Source: an uncultured Ignavibacteriota bacterium (GTDB taxonomy: Bacteria; Bacteroidota; Ignavibacteria; UBA10030; UBA8401). Taken from it: a DNA stretch of 64,000 nucleotides. The stretch is from positions 62,001-126,000 of the forward strand of contig CAISDA010000017.1 in assembly GCA_903884005.1 (NCBI GenBank), in the 5' to 3' direction. The notes beneath the pieces were generated by a model. The model saw only the letters and a list, made by a program, of their open reading frames with translations, searched no databases and had not been told where the DNA came from. This document shows positions 1-8,813 of the stretch, one piece after another. A program made the translations under genes and the position numbers. The number at the start of each line of letters is the position of its first letter. Within the stretch, counting starts at the first letter, position 1.

Positions 1-996
1 GGGCCCGATGAATACCGAAAACTCCCCGAGCTTGTGGACGAGGCGTTTGCCGGGCATAAAGGCATCGCCGTCAAATTGTCGCGCGTTGAAAATTACGACG
101 ACATCCTGCCGCTGCGCACCGATGGGATCGGCGCGTGGATCTCTGTGATGCGCGGATGCGACAAATTTTGCACATTCTGCGTCGTGCCGTTCACACGGGG
201 ACGCGAGCGAAGCAGAAGTCTTGGAAGCGTCATCGGCGAGGTCGAACGGTTGAGCGCCGAGGGATATAAGGAGATCACGCTCCTTGGCCAAAACGTGAAC
301 TCTTATCACGACGGCACGAACGATTTTCCGGACCTGATGGCCGCTGCGGCCGCCGTGGACAGGTCGATACGGGTCCGATTCATGACTCCGCACCCGCAGG
401 ATGTATCAGACAAGCTTATCGGGGCCATCGCATCGACGCCGAATATCTGCGCGTCCATTCATCTTCCGATCCAATCCGGCTCGAACCGCGTGCTGAAGCA
501 GATGAACCGGACATATACGATCGAACAATATCTCGCGCTAGTGGCAACAATCCGCGCCGCGATCCCCGGTGTTGCATTGTCGACCGACATCATCGCAGGC
601 TTTCCGGGCGAGACGGACGACGATCATCGCGCCACGATCGACACGTTGATGCGTGTGCGGTACGACGGCGCGTTCATGTTCAAGTATTCGCCGCGCGAAA
701 ATACGAAGGCATGGGACATGGGCGACGATGTGAGCGAAGAAGTGAAGGTGAGGCGCCTGACGGATATTATTGAAGTGCAAAACACGATTGCGACGGAGAT
801 CAACGCGTTGCTCGTGGGAAGCACGGTTGAAGTGCTGGTGGAGAAAGTGAGCGCAAAATCTTCGGATGAATGGATGGGACGCACGGACAACAACAAGTTC
901 GTCGTGTTTCCCAAGGCCGGCGCTGCAATCGGCGACATGGTCAATGTAAAAATTCACAAGGCGAATTCGGCGACGCTGATGGGAACGATCGTATGA
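1..996 (+). CDS. miaB: tRNA-2-methylthio-N6-dimethylallyladenosine synthase MiaB (5' truncated by window edge)
   Basis: Radical-SAM methylthiotransferase that modifies i6A37 of tRNAs reading U-starting codons. The reading frame is open from base 1, so the N-terminal UPF0004 domain is largely outside the window. Visible are the radical-SAM cluster motif CDKFCTFC, the following VVPFTRGRERSR block and GQNVNSY, which together are characteristic of MiaB rather than of MtaB or RimO, and a C-terminal TRAM region ending near GTIV. The stop overlaps the next start (gtATGA), indicating translational coupling. In Bacteroidota relatives miaB is commonly followed by a sigma-54 activator and an LptE-like gene, as here. 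Identity is secure; only the N-terminus is missing. Confidence 0.95.
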   Translation, partial: GPDEYRKLPELVDEAFAGHKGIAVKLSRVENYDDILPLRTDGIGAWISVMRGCDKFCTFCVVPFTRGRERSRSLGSVIGEVERLSAEGYKEITLLGQNVNSYHDGTNDFPDLMAAAAAVDRSIRVRFMTPHPQDVSDKLIGAIASTPNICASIHLPIQSGSNRVLKQMNRTYTIEQYLALVATIRAAIPGVALSTDIIAGFPGETDDDHRATIDTLMRVRYDGAFMFKYSPRENTKAWDMGDDVSEEVKVRRLTDIIEVQNTIATEINALLVGSTVEVLVEKVSAKSSDEWMGRTDNNKFVVFPKAGAAIGDMVNVKIHKANSATLMGTIV

Positions 997-1793
997 CGGC
1001 GAACGCACGACATATGATCGGTGCGCTGTTGTTGTGCGCCGCATTTCCGGTGTTCGCTCAAATGACGGAACACGATGTCCGCACCCGGTTGGACGCCGTC
1101 TATGCCGGAAAAGGCGACGAGGCAGCACGGGAATTGCCGGCGCTGCTTCGGCAGCATCCGAATGATCCAGGCGTCTTATACATTCAAGCCGTGCTCACGT
1201 CCGACGGCGCGCTCGCGGTGAAACGGTATCAGGACATTGCCGATCGGTTTCCGCAGAGCGTATGGGCCGACGATGCGCTCTATAAGGTGTATCAGTATCA
1301 TTTTTCGATCGGCTTGTACAAAAAGGCAGATATGGTGATGGAGCAACTCCGCAGCCGGTATCCGCAGTCGATCTACGCGACGGGCGGAGAGATGAAAGGG
1401 CCGGCGCCGGATGTACGCACAGCGGCAGCCGTGCCTGCGCCTGCGGTTAAAAAAATTGACAAGAACATCGAACCCATGAAACCGTCGGCCGGAGGAGACC
1501 GGTCGACGCCTGCAGAGCAGACAACGGTCCGTGGAAAATATTACGTTCAGGCCGGTGTGTTTTCCGCCGAGGCCAATGCCCGCATGGCGGCCGAAAAATA
1601 CGGCACGGCTGCAGGCCGTCAAGCCGTTGTGATGCCGAGGACAACCGGCGACAAAAAGCAGTATCTCGTGCTCTTCGACGGGTTCGATTCGGCCGAGGGC
1701 GCACGCAGTTTCAGTACGGCGCTTAAGAGCGAGCATCATATTGATTCGTTCGTCTTTCCAAGCCTGCCTAACCCGAATCCGAATGGACGCTGA
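993..1793 (+). CDS. Secreted TPR-like / SPOR-domain protein
   Basis: Start chosen at the ATG overlapping the miaB stop (ATGA). An in-frame upstream codon at 870 would lie wholly inside miaB. The product (266 aa) begins with a signal peptide (hydrophobic stretch about residues 7-20, ending VFAQ). Residues about 25-130 form helical TPR-like repeats resembling the YbgF/BamD type (periodic L/A, 'FPQSVWADDALYKVYQY'). A low-complexity A/P-rich linker leads to a C-terminal SPOR domain from about residue 182 ('YYVQAGVF'). SPOR domains bind denuded septal peptidoglycan, so a periplasmic cell-wall or division role is likely (inference). It sits between miaB and the sigma-54 regulator with only a few bases of spacing. 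Confidence 0.8.
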   Translation: MTANARHMIGALLLCAAFPVFAQMTEHDVRTRLDAVYAGKGDEAARELPALLRQHPNDPGVLYIQAVLTSDGALAVKRYQDIADRFPQSVWADDALYKVYQYHFSIGLYKKADMVMEQLRSRYPQSIYATGGEMKGPAPDVRTAAAVPAPAVKKIDKNIEPMKPSAGGDRSTPAEQTTVRGKYYVQAGVFSAEANARMAAEKYGTAAGRQAVVMPRTTGDKKQYLVLFDGFDSAEGARSFSTALKSEHHIDSFVFPSLPNPNPNGR

Positions 1794-1796
1794 TCA

Positions 1797-2954
1797 ATGG
1801 TCATGAATGGTCAATCGGCAGAGTATCAAAACGGGCTCGGCATCATCGGCACATCGCTCGAGATGCAGGAGATCATCCAGGTGATCCAGAATGTCGGTCC
1901 GACCGACATTACGGTGCTTGTGACCGGTGAAAGCGGAGTGGGAAAAGAAGTCGTCGCGCACGCGATCCATCGCGCAAGCAAGCGCGCCGCGAAACCGATG
2001 GTGACCGTGAACTGCGGGGCCATACCGGAAGGCATCATCGAATCGGAATTGTTCGGGCACGAAAAAGGATCGTTCACCGGCGCCTCCGAGGCGCGAAAGG
2101 GATACTTCGAACTCGCCGATGAAGGTACGATATTTCTGGATGAGATCGGAGAGCTGCCGCTGGCGACGCAGGTGAAGTTTTTGCGAATCCTTGAAAACGG
2201 CGAGTTCAACCGTGTCGGATCATCGGTTCCCCGCAAAGTGGACGTGCGTGTGATCGCAGCGACGAACAAGATACTGGAAGAAGAGGTTCGCAACCGGCAT
2301 TTCAGGCAGGATCTGTACTACCGGCTGCGGTCCATCAACATTCGGATCCCCGCGCTCAGGGAACACAACGAAGACATCCCGCTGCTCTTCGACAAGTTTG
2401 CGAAGGAATTTTCGGAACGCAACACGATTGATTTTAAGGGCATAACGGCCGAGGCGATGCAGGCGCTGATGAATTATTACTGGCACGGCAACGTGCGCGA
2501 ACTGCGGAACGTCGTGGAAAGCCTGCTCGTGATCGAGGGCGGAAAAAATATCACCGTCGATATCGTCAACAAATATTTGCACGATTATCAATCGCCGGCA
2601 ACGGAGCGGAACCTTCCCGCCGTGGTGGCGAAGCACACGGAGTTCGACGAACGGCAGATGCTGTACCGTGCATTGATCGAGATCAAGAGCGACATCGTCG
2701 AACTGAAGACGATCCTCACGACGGCGATCGGGATGAACGAGGGCGCATTGCTCGGCGATGAGATGGCGGCCTTGCCCGGCAGAGAGATCATTCACGGCAC
2801 CGCGCACGACACGCTCTCGATCGAAGAGATGGAGCGCAAAATGATCGTCGAGGCGCTGCAGCAGTTTCACGGGAATCGCAAGCTGGCAGCAGATGCACTG
2901 AAGATCAGCGAACGCACGCTGTACAGAAAAATTAAAGAATACGGAGTATTGTGA
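1797..2954 (+). CDS. Sigma-54 interaction-domain transcriptional activator, Fis-type HTH, no sensor domain
   Basis: AAA+ enhancer-binding protein that remodels RNA polymerase-sigma54. Walker A GESGVGKE is at residues 44-51, the sigma-54-contacting loop GSFTGA at 91-96 (Ser in place of the usual Ala), Walker B TIFLDEI at 111-117, and a Fis-type helix-turn-helix occupies about the last 25 residues (LAADALKISERTLYRKIKE). At 385 aa there is no receiver, GAF or PAS domain before the AAA+ domain, so activity must be controlled otherwise. A helical linker of about 100 residues separates AAA+ from the HTH. Its position after miaB and before an LptE-like gene is a conserved Bacteroidota arrangement. 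An in-frame ATG at 1803 is an alternative start. Confidence 0.92.
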   Translation: MVMNGQSAEYQNGLGIIGTSLEMQEIIQVIQNVGPTDITVLVTGESGVGKEVVAHAIHRASKRAAKPMVTVNCGAIPEGIIESELFGHEKGSFTGASEARKGYFELADEGTIFLDEIGELPLATQVKFLRILENGEFNRVGSSVPRKVDVRVIAATNKILEEEVRNRHFRQDLYYRLRSINIRIPALREHNEDIPLLFDKFAKEFSERNTIDFKGITAEAMQALMNYYWHGNVRELRNVVESLLVIEGGKNITVDIVNKYLHDYQSPATERNLPAVVAKHTEFDERQMLYRALIEIKSDIVELKTILTTAIGMNEGALLGDEMAALPGREIIHGTAHDTLSIEEMERKMIVEALQQFHGNRKLAADALKISERTLYRKIKEYGVL

Positions 2955-3487
2955 GAACATCACGTCGCGGCTATCGGAGTTCGGTCTACCTGCATACGCA
3001 GGCTGCACTTGCCGTTGCGGTGTGTGCGTGCGCGCTGGCCCTGAACGGCTGCTATTCGTTTACCGGATCGTCCGTGCCTGTGCATATCAAAACGATCGCG
3101 ATCACGCTGTTCGACGATCAGAGCGGATTCGGCGAAGCGGGCGTGCGCGAGAAGATATCGCAGAAATTGGTCGAGCTCTTCACGAACGATAACAACCTGG
3201 AGATCGGCGCCAAGACGAATTCCGATTCGATCCTCGAGGGGGCAATCACCGCGATACGGGACGAGCCCGCGGTCATCACCGCCGGCGAACAGACGAAATC
3301 GCGGCGGATCACCATCACGGTGCATGCGGTCTATACCGACATGAAGCTGCGGAAGAAAGTATGGGAGCGCGACTTTTCACAAATGGGCGAATATACGGTC
3401 CCAGGGGACACCCGAACCTCGGCGGTCGATATCGCGATCAATAAAATTACTGAAGACATCCTGATCGAAACCGTATCGGGATGGTAA
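2951..3487 (+). CDS. lptE: LptE-like LPS-assembly lipoprotein
   Basis: 178-aa lipoprotein. The GTG start overlaps the regulator stop (GTGA). The signal peptide ends in a lipobox ALNGC with Cys34 as the lipidated residue. The mature part starts YSFTGSSVP and has the alternating strand pattern of LptE ('IKTIAITLFDD', 'LVELFTNDNNLEI', 'LEGAITAIRDEP', 'KVWERDFSQMGEY'). LptE plugs the outer-membrane LPS translocon LptD. Bacteroidota LptE proteins share little identity with the E. coli protein, so the call rests on lipobox, size, pattern and the miaB / sigma-54 regulator context. secG, often next in relatives, is not found here. Confidence 0.75.
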   Translation: MRTSRRGYRSSVYLHTQAALAVAVCACALALNGCYSFTGSSVPVHIKTIAITLFDDQSGFGEAGVREKISQKLVELFTNDNNLEIGAKTNSDSILEGAITAIRDEPAVITAGEQTKSRRITITVHAVYTDMKLRKKVWERDFSQMGEYTVPGDTRTSAVDIAINKITEDILIETVSGW

Positions 3488-3533
3488 CATACCGGACTGA
3501 CACCACACACACATAACCAACACGAGACAACAC

Positions 3534-5033
3534 ATGGAACAGATCTTACTCATATCATACATTGTCTGTCTGAGCATCCTGACAATATTCGCCTCACACG
3601 GTTTTGTGATGGTGTATCACTACATGAAACATAAGCATCAAGTCGAACCCGACCTGTCGCTGACGGAATTTCCGATGGTCACGATCCAGCTGCCGCTCTA
3701 TAACGAACTCTACGTCGTGCGCCGATTGATCGAATCTGCATGCGCGATCGAGTATCCGAAGGACAAACTTGAAATTCAGGTGCTCGACGACTCGACCGAC
3801 GAAACGGTCGAGATCGTGGATCGCGTCGTGAAGGAAATGAAAGCCAAGGGACACAACATCCACCACATCCGACGCAGCTCGCGCAAGGGATACAAGGCGG
3901 GTGCGCTCAAAGAAGGATTGAAGATCGCAGCGGGCGAATTTGTGGCCATCTTCGACGCCGACTTTGTGCCGAGAAAAGAATTTTTAATGAAAACGATCCC
4001 CTACTTTGCGACGGATCCGAAAATGGGCATGGTGCAGACGCGCTGGGAGCATTTGAACAATGAGTATTCGCTCTTGACGCGCACGCAGGCGATCATGCTG
4101 GACGGGCATTTTGTGATCGAGCAGCACTCGCGCAACCAGGCGGGCTTCTTCATCAACTTCAACGGCACGGGCGGCGTATGGCGCAAATCGTGCATCGAAG
4201 ATGCCGGCAACTGGCAGGCGGACACGCTCACGGAGGATCTGGACTTGAGCTACCGCGCACAGCTCCGCGGCTGGAGATTCAAGTACCTGAAAGACTTCAC
4301 ATCGCCGGCCGAACTTCCTGCGGACATCAACGCCCTGAAATCGCAGCAGTTCCGTTGGACAAAAGGCGCAATCGAAACATCGCGCAAGCTGCTTCCGCTG
4401 GTATGGAAATCGAAAATGCCGATGCGCATTAAAATACACTCGACGTTCCATCTGACGAATAATTTCTGCTATCCGTTCATCATCCTTGCCGCACTGCTGA
4501 ACATGCCGATGACGTTCATCAAGCACGGCGGAGAATTCAACACGTATTTCGACGTCATGTCCGTGTTCATCCTTGCATTCGCGAGTTCGTTCATGTTCTA
4601 TCTGTATTCACAGAAAGACGTGTACGAGGATTGGCGCCGGCGCATGCTGCTCTTCCCGCTGTTCATGGGCGGCAGCATGGGCTTTGCCGTGAATAATACG
4701 AAGGCCGTGCTCGAAGGGTTGTTCAAATATAAGACGGAGTTTGTCCGCACGCCGAAATACAGCATCAAAGAAAAGAAGGATTCCTGGAAAGATAAAAAAT
4801 ACGTGGGTGTGAAATTCAGCTGGGTGGTCATTGTTGAAGTGCTGCTTTCCCTGTATTGCCTCTTCGGCGTCTTTGCGTCGTTCTATTACCTGGAGATCGC
4901 CGCGATCCCGTTCCAGATCCTGTTCTCGTGGGGTTTCGGATCCATCGCCTATTTGTCCATTCAACAGGCATGGGATGCGCACAAAATGAAGGTCGAGCAG
5001 ATGGACGTCCAGACCGCGATGGTCGCCGCCTGA
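3534..5033 (+). CDS. Processive family-2 glycosyltransferase (cellulose/mannan synthase-like)
   Basis: 499-aa membrane glycosyltransferase. One N-terminal TM helix (about residues 5-27) precedes a GT-A catalytic domain with the D,D,D,QxxRW signature: DD at 85-86, DAD at 141-143, TED at 233-235 and QQFRW at 271-275. Four or five TM helices follow (about 305-330, 340-360, 375-395, 430-455, 460-485). This layout is that of cellulose-synthase / glucomannan-synthase-like enzymes that polymerise and extrude a beta-linked polysaccharide. No PilZ domain, BcsB or cyclic-di-GMP motif is visible, so the product cannot be named. It stands alone, closed by a strong terminator at 5074-5104. Confidence 0.88.
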   Translation: MEQILLISYIVCLSILTIFASHGFVMVYHYMKHKHQVEPDLSLTEFPMVTIQLPLYNELYVVRRLIESACAIEYPKDKLEIQVLDDSTDETVEIVDRVVKEMKAKGHNIHHIRRSSRKGYKAGALKEGLKIAAGEFVAIFDADFVPRKEFLMKTIPYFATDPKMGMVQTRWEHLNNEYSLLTRTQAIMLDGHFVIEQHSRNQAGFFINFNGTGGVWRKSCIEDAGNWQADTLTEDLDLSYRAQLRGWRFKYLKDFTSPAELPADINALKSQQFRWTKGAIETSRKLLPLVWKSKMPMRIKIHSTFHLTNNFCYPFIILAALLNMPMTFIKHGGEFNTYFDVMSVFILAFASSFMFYLYSQKDVYEDWRRRMLLFPLFMGGSMGFAVNNTKAVLEGLFKYKTEFVRTPKYSIKEKKDSWKDKKYVGVKFSWVVIVEVLLSLYCLFGVFASFYYLEIAAIPFQILFSWGFGSIAYLSIQQAWDAHKMKVEQMDVQTAMVAA

Positions 5034-5073
5034 TCGCTCCCGTATTGATTTTCAACGATAGTTGTTTTATAAT

Positions 5074-5104
5074 AAAGCCGGTGCACTGCGCACCGGCTTT
5101 TTAT
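5074..5104 (+). terminator. Rho-independent terminator after the GT2 gene
   Basis: A perfect 11-bp inverted repeat, AAAGCCGGTGC / GCACCGGCTTT (5074-5084 and 5090-5100), with a 5-nt loop ACTGC and followed by a T-rich tract. It lies 40 nt after the glycosyltransferase stop. Confidence 0.92.
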
Positions 5105-5120
5105 TTATACGAAGAATCAT

Positions 5121-6032
5121 ATGGATCTATCAGAACTCGACATTGAAAACCTTGGGGCCCGATTGTCCGAGAATCCCCGGTCCCCTCTTTTCGCCCGGTT
5201 AGCCGATCTGTATCTCTCGCGTCAGCGTGTCGGCGAAGCTGTCGCACTATGTGAAACCGGCGTGGGCCTGTATCCTTCATACGCCGGCGGATACATCGTC
5301 CTCGGAAAATGTTACCAGCAGCTCGGCGAGAACGGCAAAGCGCGGGCGTCGTATCGGCGCGCGCTGGATCTGTCGCCCTACAACACGGTCGTTCCCCGGC
5401 TTCTTGTGGGTCTTCCCGAATCAGGGGAACTCGCCGCCGCACCGGTCGGTGGCGCTGCCGAGACGCGACAAGCGGATGCGGTCGATCACGCCGTGAGCGG
5501 AGTGTCAACTGCGGGCAGCGGCGCACTGCCTCTTCCGACGGATGAAGCGGAGACGATCATGCCGGTGGAACCCCAATGGGTTCCGGTCTACGACCAAATG
5601 CCCCCGGCCGAATCTACGGACGCTGCACCCGTGCAGTCCTTCGAGCCGTTCCCGACGTTTGAACAATATATCGATCTCCATCCGACGACCGAGCCGACAA
5701 TGACGCTGGAAGAATATTTAAAAGGGCGCGTCCCGTCTCCGCTGTCTGAACCGTCGACCGACTTTGAATCGCTCGCTAAAAAACTCCAAAGCGCGAAACG
5801 TATCAATCCTGCCAACGCTTCCACGCCGCCTCCGCCGGAGGCGGAAGAATCAGCATCGGCCGAACAGGCGATCGTGTCGCCGACAATGGCGGAGATCTAT
5901 GCTTCGCAGAACGAGTACGAGGCCGCGATCTCCGCATACAAATCACTCATCGTCCGGCAGCCGGAACAGTCGGCAGCGTTCGGCAAACGCATTGTCGAAC
6001 TGCAAGCGCTGCTGAAGAACGGGCAACAATAA
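5121..6032 (+). CDS. Tetratricopeptide-repeat protein
   Basis: 303-aa soluble protein without a signal peptide. Residues about 13-95 contain two to three TPR-like helical pairs ('SPLFARLADLYLSR', 'AGGYIVLGKCYQQLG', 'ARASYRRALDLSP'). A long P/E/T-rich disordered middle (about 105-250) follows, and one more TPR unit ends the protein ('TMAEIYASQNEYEAAISAYKSL'). Such proteins are scaffolds; no specific partner can be inferred. It follows the terminator at 5104 by 16 nt, so its promoter must overlap the terminator region or be read through. It precedes glnD by 91 nt. Confidence 0.8.
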   Translation: MDLSELDIENLGARLSENPRSPLFARLADLYLSRQRVGEAVALCETGVGLYPSYAGGYIVLGKCYQQLGENGKARASYRRALDLSPYNTVVPRLLVGLPESGELAAAPVGGAAETRQADAVDHAVSGVSTAGSGALPLPTDEAETIMPVEPQWVPVYDQMPPAESTDAAPVQSFEPFPTFEQYIDLHPTTEPTMTLEEYLKGRVPSPLSEPSTDFESLAKKLQSAKRINPANASTPPPPEAEESASAEQAIVSPTMAEIYASQNEYEAAISAYKSLIVRQPEQSAAFGKRIVELQALLKNGQQ

Positions 6033-6123
6033 CATCCGCAGGGAAACCCCGAGGGTGCAGCGGTAGCAAAAAAAAAATTGCATCCCGCTCCTCATTGCGT
6101 ATATTAGTAGATAGACTACGTTC

Positions 6124-8799
6124 ATGGACGCAATGGCACAGACTTCCAGTACATCCGTTAAAAAAGAATACAAAGAAGAATCCGAACGCATTTTTCGTTT
6201 TCACCGGTGCGGTGCCACGGGATTCGACACCGCCACCGAACTCTCCGAATTGACAGACCGCACACTACGCGCATTGTGGAATGATATACCGTTCGAGTCC
6301 AAGCAACTCGGAGCCGTGATCGCCCTGGGCGGATACGGCCGGTACGAAATGTGCCCCCATTCCGATTTTGATCTGATGATCATCTTTCCCGATGAAAAAG
6401 CGAAGCTTGCGGGCGCTGAAAGCGCGCAGCATTTCCTCCATTCGCTTTGGAACATCGGATTCAACATCGGCCACAGCGTGCGGACGATCAGCGACTGCAT
6501 CAAATTGTATCAGACCGATGTGGACGTGTGGGCCTCTGTGCTCGAAAGCCGGTATGTGTCCGGCAACGCGCGCGTGGCGGGGGAGTACACCGCTGCCATG
6601 CTCCAGGCCGTTGCGAAAGGACACGATCTGAAATTTGTGACATCGGTGATGGAAGGGATCACCGAGCGGCATCTGAAATATGGAAATTCAGTCAGACTGC
6701 TGGAGCCGAATATAAAAAACAGCGCCGGCGGCCTCCGCGACCTCCATTCCCTTTTGTGGATGTATAGGGCGACCGATACGGAGTTTTTCGGCGCGACGCC
6801 GTTTGCGAGCAACCGTTCGGCGTGCGCCGAGATGTTCGAAATATTCGAGCGGAAAGGCGTCATAACGCGCGAGGAAATGGCCGATGCGGTGGACGCGCTC
6901 GATTTTTTGCTGCGCATCCGCCATGAAATGCATTACGGTTCCACGTCGATCAGGGACAGTCTGGAATTCGCCACACAGCGCGAGATCGCGCGGGGGCTTC
7001 GCTATACCGGCGAAGACGAGCTCCGAAGTGTCGAGCGGTTCATGCGCGATTATTTTCTTCATGCACGCGTGGTCTTCAAGATGAACCAGCGGCTGACGCA
7101 GTTCTTCCGCAAGGGTGCGCCGGCGTCGCGATGGCTGCGTCCCAAGGAGCTGCTGGTGGACGAGATGTATCTGCTGCGCGAAGGCACGATCTTCCTGCGT
7201 AACGGTGCGGTGGAATTTTCAACGCCGGCGGAACTCGTGTCTGCCTTTTATTGGAGCGGACTGCATACAGCCGAGATCGATCCGGCGCTCATGACGCGAT
7301 TGGAAAAATCCTCGCGGGTGGCGCCGCTGTTTACGCAGGAGAAGCGCGAACTGCCGGCGACGAGCGCCGCATTCCGTTCGGTGATGACCCTGCCCAACAA
7401 CGTTTCATCCTCGCTTCGCGCCATGAACGACTGCGATATTCTCGGGGCGTTGATTCCCCAATGGGCGTCTCTTGTCGCGTATGTGCAGCACAGCATGTAC
7501 CATTATTATACGGTCGACGCTCATACGCTCCTTGCGATCGAACGGGCGGAACTCTTGAGCGGCCACCCGGGGATGCTGGGCACGGTGTTTCAATCGCTGA
7601 CGCGCCGTGAGCTGTTGTATTACGCATTGCTGCTGCACGATATAGAAAAGCCCACGGGAGTTTCAGGGCACGACAGCCGCGGCGCCGAAACAGCCGCCGC
7701 CATCGTGAAGCAGCTGGCTGTCGATGATCCTTTTGACGACGTTGCCTTCTTGATCCGCAATCATCTCGTGATGGAGCAGACGGCATACCGGCGCAACTTC
7801 CATTCCCCCGAAACGATCGCCGAATTCGCATCGCTCTTCAACAGGCAGGAACAGCTGGACATGCTCTTTCTGATGACGTATTGCGACCTGTCTGCGGTGA
7901 ACAGGAATGTCTGGTCGAGCTGGAAAGAATCGGTGCTCGAAGATCTCTATGTGAGGACGAAACAGACGCTTGAGAGAAGAGGCGTCACCGAGACGACTCA
8001 TACCGAAGAGATCCGTGCCGCACTCGTGAGCGCGCTTGCGCCGCAGTTTTCGAGCGAAGAGATACTCGCGCACTGCGACTCGTTCGACAACGACTCGTAC
8101 GTGCATGTGTTCACGAAAGACGAGATCGGGCGGCACCTTGCCGCCATTCACTCACTCGGCGACTTCCGCACACTCGAGGGCATCCGGGTCACGGTCGAGG
8201 CGTCGGCGTCCTTCACCGCTGTCACCGTGATCATGCGCGACCGGCTCTCGCTCCTGTCGACGCTCTGCGGCATCCTCTCGGCGAACGATGCGAGCATCAT
8301 CGATGCGCAGATCTTCACGCGCTCGGACGGCACGGTGATCGACAGGTTCCGCATCGTGGACGGCGTCTCGAAAGAAGCGCTCACGAAGGACCAGGAGAAG
8401 AAATTGCTCGCCGATACGCACGACGTGCTGGACGGACAGGAAAGCCTCGGCATGCTCTTTGAAAAACACCATCGGCGATGGAAACGGCGCCCGAAACCGC
8501 TCATGCACTCGAACATACGCATCGACGTCCGCTTTCATGATACCGATACATATACGATCATCGACGTCTACGGTCCGGATATGACGGGGTTCCTGTACAA
8601 GGTGACGAGGGCGGTGGCGAAATTCGGCCTCATCATACACAATGCCAAGATCGGCACGCGCGGGGACGGGATCGTCGATTCCTTCTATGTCGTCGATGCG
8701 GACGGACATCCGATCACCGATCACGAGCAGAAAAAACGTATCCGCGAAAAACTCGTGCACACGATCAATCAACTGATCACCGTGCAACTGGGACAATAA
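6124..8799 (+). CDS. glnD: GlnD-type bifunctional uridylyltransferase / uridylyl-removing enzyme
   Basis: 891-aa nitrogen sensor that uridylylates and de-uridylylates PII proteins. The domain order matches GlnD: nucleotidyltransferase with GG at 69-70 and the metal-binding DFD at 81-83; a GlnD-specific helical region ('NIKNSAGGLRDLHSLLWM'); an HD hydrolase domain with LLHDIEK around residue 504; and two C-terminal ACT domains (about 695-770 and 800-880) that in known enzymes bind glutamine. The length equals that of proteobacterial GlnD. No glnB, glnK, glnA or amtB is in the window. murI follows after 14 nt, so the two probably share a transcript. An in-frame ATG at 6136 is an alternative start. 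Confidence 0.93.
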   Translation: MDAMAQTSSTSVKKEYKEESERIFRFHRCGATGFDTATELSELTDRTLRALWNDIPFESKQLGAVIALGGYGRYEMCPHSDFDLMIIFPDEKAKLAGAESAQHFLHSLWNIGFNIGHSVRTISDCIKLYQTDVDVWASVLESRYVSGNARVAGEYTAAMLQAVAKGHDLKFVTSVMEGITERHLKYGNSVRLLEPNIKNSAGGLRDLHSLLWMYRATDTEFFGATPFASNRSACAEMFEIFERKGVITREEMADAVDALDFLLRIRHEMHYGSTSIRDSLEFATQREIARGLRYTGEDELRSVERFMRDYFLHARVVFKMNQRLTQFFRKGAPASRWLRPKELLVDEMYLLREGTIFLRNGAVEFSTPAELVSAFYWSGLHTAEIDPALMTRLEKSSRVAPLFTQEKRELPATSAAFRSVMTLPNNVSSSLRAMNDCDILGALIPQWASLVAYVQHSMYHYYTVDAHTLLAIERAELLSGHPGMLGTVFQSLTRRELLYYALLLHDIEKPTGVSGHDSRGAETAAAIVKQLAVDDPFDDVAFLIRNHLVMEQTAYRRNFHSPETIAEFASLFNRQEQLDMLFLMTYCDLSAVNRNVWSSWKESVLEDLYVRTKQTLERRGVTETTHTEEIRAALVSALAPQFSSEEILAHCDSFDNDSYVHVFTKDEIGRHLAAIHSLGDFRTLEGIRVTVEASASFTAVTVIMRDRLSLLSTLCGILSANDASIIDAQIFTRSDGTVIDRFRIVDGVSKEALTKDQEKKLLADTHDVLDGQESLGMLFEKHHRRWKRRPKPLMHSNIRIDVRFHDTDTYTIIDVYGPDMTGFLYKVTRAVAKFGLIIHNAKIGTRGDGIVDSFYVVDADGHPITDHEQKKRIREKLVHTINQLITVQLGQ

Positions 8800-8813
8800 A
8801 AAAAAATATCAGA

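Noticed and set aside
4178-4432. Short overlapping ORFs opposite or within the glycosyltransferase and other genes
   Set aside because: They are frame shadows produced by high-GC coding sequence, without start context or recognisable domains.
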